Origin: Janthinobacterium sp. TB1-E2
Lineage (GTDB): Bacteria > Pseudomonadota > Gammaproteobacteria > Burkholderiales > Burkholderiaceae_D
Assembly: GCF_036885605.1 (NCBI RefSeq)
Contig: NZ_CP142523.1
Location: 1,984,001-2,048,000, forward strand
Direction: 5' to 3'
Length of the DNA: 64,000 nt
Shown: one piece after another, positions 26,782 through 35,995 of the stretch
Layout of the letters: each line of letters begins with the position of its first letter
Position numbering within the stretch: the stretch's first letter is position 1
The notes under the pieces: model-generated
What the model was told of the DNA's origin: nothing
The model's input: only the letters and a program-made list of their open reading frames with translations
Database searches by the model: none
Made by a program: the position numbers and the translations under genes

Positions 26782-27717
26782 TCAAATGCTGGGGTCAGAC
26801 CCGCAAGGGTCTGACCCCGTGCACAGCTCCTTGATCATGCGGCGCAGCCAGCGGTGCGCGTGGTCGTGGTCGAGGCGCGGGTGCCAGGCCTGGAAGACTT
26901 CCACGCTGTCGACGGGGATGGGCAGTTCGAACGTGCGCAGCTTCAGGCCCAGGCGCTCGACGATGGCCAGCAGCGGTGTGGGCATCAAGGGCAGCAGCAG
27001 GCGCGAATCGGCCACGGCGAAGATGGCAGACTGGAAGTTGGGGCTGATCAGCGAAACCCTGCGCGTGTAGCCCCGCTCCGCCAGGGCCGTATCGAACGGG
27101 CCGCGCGCCAGGCCGCGCCGCGAGACGCTGATATGTTCGTACTCGGTAAAGCTGTCGAGGTTGATGGGGCCGTCGAAGATCGGGTGGTCGCTGCGGGCGA
27201 TGCCGACAAAGCCGCTGCTAAACAGCTGCTGCAGTTTGATGTCGGGCGCAAAGGCGCGCCGCGCGCTGATGTACAGGTCAATGCGGCCCGCGTGCAGGGC
27301 GTCGTTTTCCGTGGCGCCGTCGCCTTCGGGCACGAAGCGCAGCACGGTGTGCGGCGCGTGCACGGCCAGCAGGTCGCGCAGCTTGCCGCCGTAGGCGCCG
27401 ACAAACACGTCATTGGCGCACAGGCTGAAGGTGCGTTCCAGGGTGCGCAAGTCGACTTCGCGGCCCGACGTGAAGATGGCGTGCGCCTGCTCCACCACGC
27501 CGCGCACCTGCTCGCGCAATTCCAGCGCGCGCGGGGTGGGCGCCAGGCCGCGCCCGGAGCGCACGAAGACGGGGTCGCCGATGGCGTCGCGGATGCGCGC
27601 CAGGGTGCGGCTCATGGCCGGCGCGCTCAAGTTCATGCGCCGCGCGGCGGCCACGGCGCTGCCTTCCTCGAGCAGGATGTCGAGGGCGACGAGCAGGTTC
27701 AGGTCGGGGAGTTTCAT
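26782..27717 (-). CDS. LysR-family regulator, C-terminus altered by a repeat
   Basis: 311-residue LysR regulator. The HTH (about residues 3-62) contains GSAVAAARRMNLSAPAMSRTLARIR, and the ligand-binding domain follows. It lies upstream of the DHA2 efflux operon on the same strand, 178 bases away, and is a reasonable candidate to regulate it. The last residues (GSDPCGSDPSI) are encoded by a GGGGTCAGACCC palindrome, so the natural C-terminus was probably replaced by repeat insertion. The rest looks intact, so the protein is likely functional. Confidence 0.83.
   Translation of the reverse strand: MKLPDLNLLVALDILLEEGSAVAAARRMNLSAPAMSRTLARIRDAIGDPVFVRSGRGLAPTPRALELREQVRGVVEQAHAIFTSGREVDLRTLERTFSLCANDVFVGAYGGKLRDLLAVHAPHTVLRFVPEGDGATENDALHAGRIDLYISARRAFAPDIKLQQLFSSGFVGIARSDHPIFDGPINLDSFTEYEHISVSRRGLARGPFDTALAERGYTRRVSLISPNFQSAIFAVADSRLLLPLMPTPLLAIVERLGLKLRTFELPIPVDSVEVFQAWHPRLDHDHAHRWLRRMIKELCTGSDPCGSDPSI
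26791..26818. repeat. Palindromic repeat GGGGTC-type, copy 2, inside the LysR 3' end
   Basis: GGGGTCAGACCC-GCAA-GGGTCTGACCCC, arms matching copy 1. It encodes SDPCGSDP near the LysR C-terminus. Confidence 0.75.
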
Positions 27718-27794
27718 GCGCCGATTATAGCCCGGGGGCCAGCGCCGGCGCTGCGCCGGCAGGACGCCGGCGCAACAGGGATGCTACTGCGCGA

Positions 27795-28493
27795 TTACTC
27801 GGCTGCCGGCTCGGCGCCGCAGCATTTCTTGAACTTCTTGCCGCTGCCGCAAGGGCAGTCGTCGTTGCGGCCCACTTTCGGCTCTTCGCGCTTCATGGTT
27901 TGCACCGGTGCCTTGCGGCGCGGGACCCAGAAACGGTGGATGGCCGGCAGGTTCGCTTCCAGTTCCTGCGCCAGCTTGTGCGCCTTGACCGGGTCTTCCA
28001 CCAGTTTCAGTTCTTCTTCCTTGATTTCGTCGGCGCCCAGCAGGTAGATAGGCTGCATCAGTTCGGCCACTTCGGAATCCCAGATCTCGTTCCACGAGCC
28101 CGGACGCAGTTCCATGCCGTCCCAGAAGCCCCAGCACCACGCTTCGGCGTCGATCAGGGTCTGGCCTTCGTAGTCGTGCTCGACGAACAGGGCTTCGAAT
28201 TCTTTCGGCGCCACTTCGAACGTCACCAGCACTTCGTTCATGAAGCGCATGATCAGGTTGACGATGCGCTCTTCTTCCTTGCTGTTCTTGAACTTCGGCG
28301 CGTCGTTGACATCTTCGCCCCACACGCGCGGCAACCACTCGGCCGGCATGATCGGTTCCGGACCGATGGCCACGGCCGTCAGATAGCCGTGCAGCATATC
28401 CATGGTCATCGCGTCTTCGGAGCACCGGTCCGACAACAGGAATTGGTCTAATTCGTCAAATTCTTTTTCTGATAATGGCTGTTCGAGTTGCAT
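27795..28493 (-). CDS. UPF0149 (YecA/YgfB) family protein with SEC-C zinc motif
   Basis: 232-residue cytoplasmic protein from ATG 28493 ([19 protein letters not shown]). A YecA/YgfB-like helical domain is followed by a C-terminal SEC-C knuckle, [15 protein letters not shown]. Family members are linked to SecB/ribosome-associated quality control, but the role here is inference. The frame remains open upstream of the chosen Met into the divergent promoter region; that part lacks homology-like character. Confidence 0.86.
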   Translation of the reverse strand: MQLEQPLSEKEFDELDQFLLSDRCSEDAMTMDMLHGYLTAVAIGPEPIMPAEWLPRVWGEDVNDAPKFKNSKEEERIVNLIMRFMNEVLVTFEVAPKEFEALFVEHDYEGQTLIDAEAWCWGFWDGMELRPGSWNEIWDSEVAELMQPIYLLGADEIKEEELKLVEDPVKAHKLAQELEANLPAIHRFWVPRRKAPVQTMKREEPKVGRNDDCPCGSGKKFKKCCGAEPAAE

Positions 28494-28587
28494 GGCTTGC
28501 TCTTTGATTGAATGTAAGGCGCCAGTATACGCCTTGCTGCGGCTTGCCGCCCAAGTGTTTGCACCGGCGGCCCGCGCGCGCCTTACA

Positions 28588-29610
28588 ATGTCGCTTATGC
28601 ACAATGAAAACCAGCCGCACGAGGACGACCGGCCCGTCCATCCCTTTTCCGCCCTGAGCCCCGATTGCGTGCTCGACGCCCTCGACAGCGTGGGACTGCG
28701 CGGCGATGGCCGCCTGCTGGCCTTGAACAGCTATGAAAACCGCGTCTACCAGGTGGGCATCGAAGACAGCGCGCCGCTGGTGGCCAAGTTTTACCGTCCC
28801 GCGCGCTGGAGCGATACGGCCATCCTGGAAGAACACGCGTTTGTGTCCGAACTGGTCGAGCGCGAAATCCAGGTGGTGCCGGCGCTGTCCATCAATGGCA
28901 GCACCCTGCACCAGTACCAGGGCTTCCGCTTTGCCGTCTTCCCCCGCCACGGCGGCCGCGCGCCAGAGCTGGACGACCCGGCCACCCTGGAATGGATAGG
29001 GCGCTTCATCGGCCGCATCCACGCCGTCGGCGCGCTGTCGACCTACAAGGAACGGCCGGCGCTCGACCACCAGACGTTCGGCGTCGAACCGCGCGAGTTT
29101 TTGCTGGGGGGCAATTTCTTGCCGCCCGAACTGCTGGCCGCCTATTCCAGCGTGGCGCAGCAGGCGCTCGATGGCGTCAAGCGCTGCTATGACCGCGCGG
29201 GCGACGTGGCCATGCTGCGCACGCACGGCGACTGCCATGGCGGCAATGTGCTGTGGACGGACGCCGGTCCCCATTTTGTCGATTTCGACGATAGCCGCAT
29301 GGGGCCGGCCATCCAGGACCTGTGGATGATGCTGTCGGGCGAGCGCAGCGACCAGGTGCGCCAGATGAGCGACATCCTGGCCGGTTACGAAGACTTTTGC
29401 GATTTCGACCCGCGCCAGCTGTACCTGGTCGAAGCGCTGCGCACCCTGCGCCTGATCCATTATTCGGCCTGGCTGGCGCGCCGCTGGGATGACCCCGCCT
29501 TCCCCGTCGCCTTCCCGTGGTTTAACACGCAGCGGTATTGGCAGGACCGGATATTGGAACTCAGGGAGCAGGTGGCCTTGATGGATGAAGCGCCATTGTG
29601 GCCTGTTTGA
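28588..29610 (+). CDS. srkA: Stress response serine/threonine kinase (SrkA/RdoA/YihE family)
   Basis: About 340-residue eukaryotic-like/aminoglycoside-phosphotransferase-fold kinase. In E. coli SrkA counteracts stress-induced death. [14 protein letters not shown] forms the nucleotide-binding start, the catalytic loop is [11 protein letters not shown], and the metal-binding motif is [11 protein letters not shown]. The start could be ATG 28588 or 28597; neither has a strong ribosome site. It is divergent from the YecA gene. Confidence 0.9.
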   Translation: MSLMHNENQPHEDDRPVHPFSALSPDCVLDALDSVGLRGDGRLLALNSYENRVYQVGIEDSAPLVAKFYRPARWSDTAILEEHAFVSELVEREIQVVPALSINGSTLHQYQGFRFAVFPRHGGRAPELDDPATLEWIGRFIGRIHAVGALSTYKERPALDHQTFGVEPREFLLGGNFLPPELLAAYSSVAQQALDGVKRCYDRAGDVAMLRTHGDCHGGNVLWTDAGPHFVDFDDSRMGPAIQDLWMMLSGERSDQVRQMSDILAGYEDFCDFDPRQLYLVEALRTLRLIHYSAWLARRWDDPAFPVAFPWFNTQRYWQDRILELREQVALMDEAPLWPV

Positions 29611-29735
29611 CCTAAACGCCCGAAAAGGGCGGTAAACGCCCCTCTTCTTGCCGCGCTGATTTGTGCATGCCTGTTCGATAATGGTGCTAATAAATTCCTA
29701 GAAGCAATGGAATTCACCCGAACAAGCGAGAAATC

Positions 29736-32171
29736 ATGCAAGCACAGCAAAATCAGCGCCAGGCCGCCTCCCTCACCGTCGCGTATTCCGCCGACGACGA
29801 GTTCGACCAGGACAGCATCGTCTCGCTGCATGATTTCAAGGACCTGGAAAGCAAGGCGGAAGCGCCTGCTGCTGCCATCGCGTCCGAGCTGCAAGCCGAA
29901 CCGCAGGCCGAGCCGGCAGCTGAAGCCGACAGCAAGGCGCCCGCCGTCGAACGCCAGAAAATGGAATTGAAAGCCATCCACGAGGCGATTGCCCGCGTGG
30001 AAGCGGAAGCGAAAGCTACCTGCGCCGCCGAAAGCCGGGCCCTGGCCGAGGCGCGCGTGCGCTCGCTGGCCGAGGATCGCGCCGCCATCGACGCGGCCGC
30101 CGCCGCCGCTGCCCAGCAAAATGCGCAGGCAGCCGAAGAAGCGATTGCCGCCAACCGCGAACGTCTCGATACCATGCGTGCCGCCGCGCAAGCGAGCGTG
30201 GCCCGCCTGGAAGCCGTCAAGCAGGAGACGGCCGAACTGCGCGCTCGCGTGGAGTCCGATAACGAAATCCGCCTGGCGGCCGAACAGCGTTCGCGTGCCG
30301 AACAGGAAAGCCGCTTGCGCGCCAGCGAACAGGTGGCCGTGCAGTCGGAACTGGCCGAGCAGGCCGCCCGCGCCGCCGAAGAATTGCAAGTGCAGACGGA
30401 GCAGGCGCGCCTGCAGGCCGTCGAGCGCGTCGCCGCCGTGCAGGCGGCCAAGGAAGAAATGGTGGGCATCGCTTCGGCCGATGCACGAGTGGCCGTGCTG
30501 GCCCGTGAACGCGAGCGCCATGCGCACGGTGCGCGCCAGACGGCGCAGATGCTGGCCGAAGCGGAAAGCGAAGCGCTGGACTTGACGGTGCAGCGCGAGC
30601 GCGCCGACCAGATCGCGCTGGAATCGGCCTTTAACCGCGCCGCCGCCGAAGTGCGCGCCCTGGAAGAAGCGCGCGCGCTGGCGCACCTGGAACAGGAGCG
30701 CGAAGCCATCGCCTTGGCGCAGGCGGAATCGGAACGCCATGCGGCGCAATCGCTGCGTTTGCGCCTGCAGACGGAAAAGGAATTGCGCGACGCGGCCATC
30801 CACCGCGAACGCCTGGAAATGGTCGCCGTGGCCAGCGCGCAGGCGCGCCGCGATGCCGACGTGCGCATCCTTGCCGCCACCGAGGCACGCATCGAGGTGG
30901 ACCGCCAGCTGCGCGCCGTGGCGCTGGCCCGGGTGGCCGCCGAACAGGATGCGGAAATCGCCGGCCACGCCAAGCTGGAAGCGGAAACGGCGGCCCTCGA
31001 AGAAACCAAGGCACGCGAAGCGGCCGAGCAGGCGGCCGCCGTGGCCGCCGCCCGTGAACTGGAAGAGCAGCAGCGCGCCGCCAGCCTGGCGCAGGAACGG
31101 GCCGAACTGGCGCGCCAGGCATCGGAGCTGGCCGCCAGCCAGAACGAAGCCGAGCAGGCCGAAGTCGATGCCGGCAAGGCGACATTGGCCGCGCAGGAGC
31201 AAGCGTCGCAACTGGCGCAGGAAAAAGCCCGTCAGGCGGAGCAGCTGCTGCAAGCGGAGCAGGAACGCCTGGCCGCGGAACAAGCCGCCATCGTCGCCCT
31301 GAAAGAAAAACTGGAAGCGGAAGCGCTGGCATTCAACGCGGCGCAGGAACGCATCGCCGCCGAAGGCGCGCAAGCGGAACTGCTACGCGGCCAGCACGCA
31401 GCCGAACAGGCCTTGCGGGAAGCGGCGCAAAAGGAAGCGGACGCCATCCGCATCCTGATGGACCAGGCCCTGGTCGAAGGCGAACAGAAAGCGGCTGCCG
31501 CGCAAGCCGTGCAGGCGCAGGCGCGCCTGGCCGTGGAACTGGGACAGGTACATAGCGAGCGCGCCCGCGTGGAAGAAGACAAGGCGCAAGCGGCCGATGC
31601 GCTGCTGGCGTCCGAGCGCGATTTCGTCGCGGCCGAACGCGAGTCGCTGGCCCTGATCGCGCAAAAACTGGTGCAGCAGCGCCAGACCAGCAGCGCCGAA
31701 GAGCGCGCCTCGCAAGCCATCGCCGGCCGCCTGGAAGCGGAAAAGCAGGCGACGGCGGCCGCCGAAACGCGCGCCGCCATGGAACAGCAGGCGCTCGACA
31801 CCATGCGCCAGCGCGAGCAGCTGGAACTGGCCGCGCAACAAGCGGCCAGCGAGAAACTCGACGCGCAGCAAGCCTTGCTGGCCAGCGCCCAGGCCCATGC
31901 GGCCCTGCAGCGCAAGGCGGCCGAGACGACGCGTGCGATGGCCGCCGCCAAGCAGCAGTTGCTGGAACGGGAGCTGGAGCGCGCGCAGCAGCAGGAGCGC
32001 GAACTGGCCGCCCTGCGCGCCAGCCTGGAGCAACCGCAAAGCGCGTTTTCCAGCTCCCTGACCGCCGCCCGCGCGAAAGCCGAACAGGTGAGCTCGGCCA
32101 GTCTGACGCGGGAAGTGATCGAGCGGCTGACGCAGCCGAATGACGCGGGAGCCGTCTGGCGTTCGCGCTAG
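29736..32171 (+). CDS. 811-residue Ala/Glu/Gln-rich coiled-coil protein, function unknown
   Basis: Soluble protein with no signal peptide or membrane segment. About 70 N-terminal residues are acidic and less repetitive (YSADDEFDQDSIVSLHDFKD). Nearly everything from residue 75 to about 780 is heptad-like helix rich in Ala, Glu, Gln and Arg (e.g. LAQERAELARQASELAASQ), predicted as one very long coiled coil. A short non-repetitive tail ends REVIERLTQP. There is a GAGA sequence before the ATG. Because of its codon pattern, long frames open on the other strand; those are shadows. It stands alone and ends 10 bases from a convergent outer-membrane gene. It may be a cytoskeletal or scaffold protein. 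Confidence 0.78.
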   Translation: MQAQQNQRQAASLTVAYSADDEFDQDSIVSLHDFKDLESKAEAPAAAIASELQAEPQAEPAAEADSKAPAVERQKMELKAIHEAIARVEAEAKATCAAESRALAEARVRSLAEDRAAIDAAAAAAAQQNAQAAEEAIAANRERLDTMRAAAQASVARLEAVKQETAELRARVESDNEIRLAAEQRSRAEQESRLRASEQVAVQSELAEQAARAAEELQVQTEQARLQAVERVAAVQAAKEEMVGIASADARVAVLARERERHAHGARQTAQMLAEAESEALDLTVQRERADQIALESAFNRAAAEVRALEEARALAHLEQEREAIALAQAESERHAAQSLRLRLQTEKELRDAAIHRERLEMVAVASAQARRDADVRILAATEARIEVDRQLRAVALARVAAEQDAEIAGHAKLEAETAALEETKAREAAEQAAAVAAARELEEQQRAASLAQERAELARQASELAASQNEAEQAEVDAGKATLAAQEQASQLAQEKARQAEQLLQAEQERLAAEQAAIVALKEKLEAEALAFNAAQERIAAEGAQAELLRGQHAAEQALREAAQKEADAIRILMDQALVEGEQKAAAAQAVQAQARLAVELGQVHSERARVEEDKAQAADALLASERDFVAAERESLALIAQKLVQQRQTSSAEERASQAIAGRLEAEKQATAAAETRAAMEQQALDTMRQREQLELAAQQAASEKLDAQQALLASAQAHAALQRKAAETTRAMAAAKQQLLERELERAQQQERELAALRASLEQPQSAFSSSLTAARAKAEQVSSASLTREVIERLTQPNDAGAVWRSR

Positions 32172-32181
32172 GCTCGAACGT

Positions 32182-33135
32182 TTAAAACTTCCTGCCCACG
32201 CCCACCAGCAGCACATCCGCATCGCGGTGGTAATCCGTTACCACCCGGTTCCACGCCACTTGCGCCAGCCAGTGGCGGTTGACGTGGTAGCGGGCCACGG
32301 CTGACAGCAAGCCAGTCAGGCGCGCGTCGTGGCCCCGGGTGTCGCGGCCGTCCCAGGCCATGTATGGCCCGGCACCCATGCCGAATTCCACCTTTTCATT
32401 GAGCGAGCGGATCAGCCACAGCTGGGCGGCCGCGCCGCGCCGGTGCGCCAGCGCCGTACTGCCTTCGTCGATGACGGTGGCGCTCCAGTCCACGTATTTT
32501 CCCGCCGCGCGCCGGTATTCCAAGGTGAACGGGCGCGAGGATTCGGAGCGGAAGCTGTTGACGATGGTGTGGCCTGTCGATAGGGTCAAGGTGTCGTCAT
32601 ACGCCCAGTTCTGCAAGTGCAGCTTGGCGCCCGGCACGCCGTCATAGCGGTAGCCGGCGCCGATCAGCAGGTGCGTGGTGGCGTCCTTGCCGCTGGGACG
32701 GATGCGGTTGACCTGGGCCAAGGCATACCAGCGGTTGTCGAACTGCCAGCGCGCCTGCAGGCTGGCGATGGATCCCCAGCCGTGGTCATTGTCGAAATTG
32801 TGCGGCGCTTCGTCCGTCTTGGCCGTGTCGAAGAAAAAATAGCGGCCGATGCCGGCACCCAGCATCAGTCCCTGGTCCACGTTTTTCGTGCGCAGCCACA
32901 CCTGGCCCGCCATGCCGTCGCGGTGATGGTCTTCCGGATGCCCCTCGTTGATATACGACAGGCTCACCGCATTGTAATTGCCCACCGGCTGCGTGTAACT
33001 GATGGCGCCGACAAAGGTGCGTTCATTGGTCGAGTGCACTTTCAGGGCGCCGGCCATGCCGGAGATATCCTGTGCCCGGGCAGACAGGGGGAGGGCGGCG
33101 GCCAGCAGGGCCAGGACGGTGTATGGCAGGCGCAT
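32182..33135 (-). CDS. Outer-membrane beta-barrel protein (YaiO-like)
   Basis: 317-residue protein with signal peptide MRLPYTVLALLAAALPLSARA. The mature part shows alternating hydrophobic/polar strands and ends in DVLLVGVGRKF, a terminal Phe typical of proteins assembled by the BAM complex. No plug domain. About 12 strands would fit. It may be a small porin or lipid-modifying barrel; no active site was recognised. It has its own upstream gap of 224 bases, which contains a GC-rich hairpin near 33312-33338. Confidence 0.72.
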   Translation of the reverse strand: MRLPYTVLALLAAALPLSARAQDISGMAGALKVHSTNERTFVGAISYTQPVGNYNAVSLSYINEGHPEDHHRDGMAGQVWLRTKNVDQGLMLGAGIGRYFFFDTAKTDEAPHNFDNDHGWGSIASLQARWQFDNRWYALAQVNRIRPSGKDATTHLLIGAGYRYDGVPGAKLHLQNWAYDDTLTLSTGHTIVNSFRSESSRPFTLEYRRAAGKYVDWSATVIDEGSTALAHRRGAAAQLWLIRSLNEKVEFGMGAGPYMAWDGRDTRGHDARLTGLLSAVARYHVNRHWLAQVAWNRVVTDYHRDADVLLVGVGRKF

Positions 33136-33359
33136 GACGTTTCCAGTGACAGAGGTGAATACACGCTAACGGTCGTCTGGCGGAGCATCATGCGATTGCG
33201 CAAGCATCTTGCACATTGGCTACATTTATGGACTGTACTGGCCAGAACTCATCACAAGTGTATAAGAAAGTGAGAATGTGTGAGGCGCGCCAGCGATGAG
33301 GCGGGAGGGAGGCGCCGGCCTGGCAGGGCCGGCCGGCGCGATGCTGCGAAATTACGGTG

Positions 33360-33734
33360 TTACTGGCTCAATACGACTTTATCGGCAAAATATTCCGTCT
33401 CGCCGAAGCATTGCGTGGGCACGCCCTTGTGCTGGCTGTAGGTGACGAGGATGCGCTTGCCGGCGGCGGCCGTCAATTGCTTCGCCACGTCTTCATCGCG
33501 CACGCTGAACTGGAATTTTTCCGGGATGGTGCCCGGCAGCGCCGTCAGCAGCAATTCACCCTCCCATGTCTTGCAGATCCAGCCCCGCTTGGAGAACTTT
33601 TGCAGGTAGCCCGCCCGTTCGCCTTCCGAGTACGAGAAGCTGAGGGCCATCCACGTGTAGGCTGCCAGCAGCAGGAAGCCGGCCACGAGGAAGATGGCAA
33701 AGGCGAAGGTGACTTTTTTGGTCGTAGGGGTCAT
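33360..33734 (-). CDS. Small single-pass membrane protein after the Ter operon
   Basis: 124 residues with one N-terminal helix (about residues 9-32, no cleavage site apparent) and a soluble region facing the periplasm. It contains SKRGWICKTWEGELLL and two cysteines (about 54 and 109) that could form a disulphide. It starts 33 bases after the TerA-like gene on the same strand, so it may be the last gene of that operon. Function unknown. Confidence 0.7.
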   Translation of the reverse strand: MTPTTKKVTFAFAIFLVAGFLLLAAYTWMALSFSYSEGERAGYLQKFSKRGWICKTWEGELLLTALPGTIPEKFQFSVRDEDVAKQLTAAAGKRILVTYSQHKGVPTQCFGETEYFADKVVLSQ

Positions 33735-33767
33735 GTTAGGGGGTGAATTGTTTAGTTGGAGAAAGAG

Positions 33768-35012
33768 TTAGTCTTTCCGTCCGGCTTTCCAGTTCAAGCC
33801 AAAGTTATATCTTTCGTCCATGGCCTGGTGCGCCGTGATTTTACCTTGGCCGCCGAAGTATTCCACCAATTTTGTCACCTGCAGGTTGCCGCCGTGGTTT
33901 TCCAGCATGGCGATGGCGCACATGGCGTGCTGGCTGTCGCTGTCGAGGCGCACTTCCACGGTGGGCTGGCCGGGAATCTCGATCGTCACGACGCCATCGG
34001 TGGCGGCCCAGTTCGGCACGCCTTCGTAGATGAAGGCGTAGACGAGCACGCGCTTGATCTGGTCGAAATGGGTGCCGTTGATGAAGATGTTTTCACCGCT
34101 GCTGATGCTGCCCGTGCGGTCGTCGCCTTCCAGGTGGATGTATGGTGGACGGTCGTAGGCGCCCCAGCTGTTGCCCAGCGCCTGCACGGCGCTTTTGCTG
34201 CCATTGCTCATTTCGAACAGGCAGCCGATATCGAGGTCGATGCCGCCCGAACGGCCAGCCGGCTTGTTGAACAGCTTACCGAGGAAGCCCGTGTCCAGTT
34301 TCGATGCGGGCGCCTGGCCTTGCGACGCATTCTGGTTCCAGTTCAGGTTGACCTTGATGCGGCCATAGCCGCCGCTGTCGCGCTTGTCGAGCGAGATCTT
34401 GTCGCCGCGTTTTTCCAGGCGAATTTTCGACAGCGAGATTTTATTCGCCGCAGGCGGAGGCGCTGGCGCGGGCACGGAAGCCGGTGCTGGCGCGGGGGAG
34501 GACGCCCCCGCTTCGCTGCCGCCGAAGTGCTTCAGCAGCGCTGCCAGGCCGCCCGCGAAACCCTGGCCCACGGCGCCGAAGCGCCAGCTGCCGTCGCGGC
34601 GATACAGTTCGCCGATGATGACGGCTTTTTCGTCTTGGAAGTCGTTGCCCGTGAAGGCAAACGTGGCTGCCTGGCCCAGCGCCATGCTGGAGTTGCCCAG
34701 CGCGCGCATGCTGCCCTGTTCCGTCGCCGCCGTGAATACCAGCTTGTCGATCGAGGCGGGCAGGCGGGCAAGGTCGACCTGGAAGGTCGAGCGGGGGCCG
34801 TTCAAGTCCACCGTGATGGCGTTATCGGGTGCGCTTTTCTGGTTGAAGAACACCATGTAGCGGTCATCCGACAGCTTGCCGGCCGCATCGACGCCGAAGC
34901 AGCTGACGTCCACTTCCATCGAACCCGAAACGATATCGAGCGTGACGGCAAACGGGCCATTCAGGCCCAGGTCCGCCAGTTTGCCTTTTTGTCCGCGTGT
35001 GAAATTGGTCAT
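33768..35012 (-). CDS. TerA-like protein with tandem TerD-type domains
   Basis: 414-residue cytoplasmic protein from ATG 35012. The N-terminal TerD-like domain (about residues 1-175) contains YMVFFNQKSAPDNAITVDL and AVIIGELYRRDGSWRFGAVGQGF. A Pro/Ala-rich linker follows (about 185-200), then a second TerD-like domain (about 230-414) with IKVNLNWN and DIGCLFEMSNG. This layout is that of TerA. TerD domains bind calcium in studied cases. Tellurite resistance is a historical phenotype; a general stress role is more likely. The start overlaps the CitE-like gene by 4 bases. Confidence 0.85.
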   Translation of the reverse strand: MTNFTRGQKGKLADLGLNGPFAVTLDIVSGSMEVDVSCFGVDAAGKLSDDRYMVFFNQKSAPDNAITVDLNGPRSTFQVDLARLPASIDKLVFTAATEQGSMRALGNSSMALGQAATFAFTGNDFQDEKAVIIGELYRRDGSWRFGAVGQGFAGGLAALLKHFGGSEAGASSPAPAPASVPAPAPPPAANKISLSKIRLEKRGDKISLDKRDSGGYGRIKVNLNWNQNASQGQAPASKLDTGFLGKLFNKPAGRSGGIDLDIGCLFEMSNGSKSAVQALGNSWGAYDRPPYIHLEGDDRTGSISSGENIFINGTHFDQIKRVLVYAFIYEGVPNWAATDGVVTIEIPGQPTVEVRLDSDSQHAMCAIAMLENHGGNLQVTKLVEYFGGQGKITAHQAMDERYNFGLNWKAGRKD

Positions 35013-35995
35013 GGTCGTGCAATCCCTTCGTCGCTTGAGAGTTGAGTCAATGAGGTAGTCGGATGGTGCGCGGCGGCGCCATCGGCCGCATGGCGGATGC
35101 CGAACAGGCGCGCCTGCTCGATGATGCGCAGCGCCCAGCTGGAATGGGTCGCCACTTCGCACATCGATTCCTGCATGCGGAACACGGCCGGGCTGTCCGG
35201 GTCGATGATGCGCAGCGCCAGTTCGATGTCCGACTGCGCCACCTGGTAGTGGCGTTCGATCTGCGGCACCTGGTCCGGATGGATGGCCGTCTTGGCGATC
35301 ATGCCGTGCGCCATGTCCTGCGCCACTTCCGCGTCGAGCCAGCTGCCCTGCGACAGGTGCTCGAAGACGGGCGCCGTCAGCTGGAAGCCGTGCGGCTTGA
35401 AGATGGTGACCAGGCGGCCGATGACCTGGCCCAGCGGCGTCTGGTAGATGGTGCCGCTGGTGGGGCGGCGCAATCCCAGCAGGGCCAGCAGATCGTTGCC
35501 GCCGATGCGCAGGGCCAGGATGCGGCGCCGCACTTCCGGCGCGGACAGGATGATGCGGAACTGCTTCATTTCCTCGTCGTCGAATACTTCCGCCGTTTCC
35601 AGGGTCGGCATCAGCAGATGGTGCGTGTGGCGCACCAGCTCGAAATACGCGTTGAAATTGCTGCGCGTGGATTTCGGCAGCACGAAGCCGCTCAATTTGT
35701 CGGCGCCCGGCATGGCCAGCACGCGCGCCAGCACGTCGAGATTACGCACGCGCACGAAGCGCAAGGTATCCGATTCGTCGCACATGTTTTGCAGCGCCAG
35801 CGACAGGTTGAACAGCGCGTAACTGAGGTCGCGTTCGGCGATGGCGTCTTCGGTGCAAAGGATCACCGAGCGCAAATGGCTGAATTTGTCGCCATTGGCG
35901 ATCGCCAGCAAATCCTTGTGCGTGGTCGGCACATACATGGAGGCGCCGAGCGCCGCTTTATGCTCGCTTTGTGGGTGTAGGGAGTTGTTATCCAT
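35009..35995 (-). CDS. CitE-like (HpcH/HpaI) aldolase/lyase of the Ter biosynthetic module
   Basis: 328-residue TIM-barrel enzyme of the citrate lyase beta subunit superfamily. Features include GASMYVPTTHKDLLAIA at the start, RVRNLDVLA (substrate-side Arg), LPTLETAEVFDD (metal-ligand Glu) and MIAKTAIHPDQVPQIERHYQ. The family cleaves or forms C-C bonds with CoA-thioester or keto-acid substrates. Its presence between TerA-like and phosphoribosyltransferase genes is the conserved Ter-associated arrangement. Substrate unknown. Confidence 0.85.
   Translation of the reverse strand: MDNNSLHPQSEHKAALGASMYVPTTHKDLLAIANGDKFSHLRSVILCTEDAIAERDLSYALFNLSLALQNMCDESDTLRFVRVRNLDVLARVLAMPGADKLSGFVLPKSTRSNFNAYFELVRHTHHLLMPTLETAEVFDDEEMKQFRIILSAPEVRRRILALRIGGNDLLALLGLRRPTSGTIYQTPLGQVIGRLVTIFKPHGFQLTAPVFEHLSQGSWLDAEVAQDMAHGMIAKTAIHPDQVPQIERHYQVAQSDIELALRIIDPDSPAVFRMQESMCEVATHSSWALRIIEQARLFGIRHAADGAAAHHPTTSLTQLSSDEGIARP

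Noticed and set aside
27718..27794. GCGCCGGC repeats as a terminator between the LysR and YecA-like genes
   Set aside because: Strong GC hairpins are possible, but no T-run follows; structure alone in GC-rich DNA is weak evidence.
29611..29735. Terminator after the SrkA-like gene
   Set aside because: Short CGCCC/GGGCG hairpins are present but without a convincing T-run, so no terminator was called.
29460..31373. 637-residue minus-strand frame opposite the coiled-coil gene
   Set aside because: It mirrors the Ala/Glu repeat codons, runs into the kinase gene and has no start signal. The plus strand has a sensible start and non-repetitive ends.
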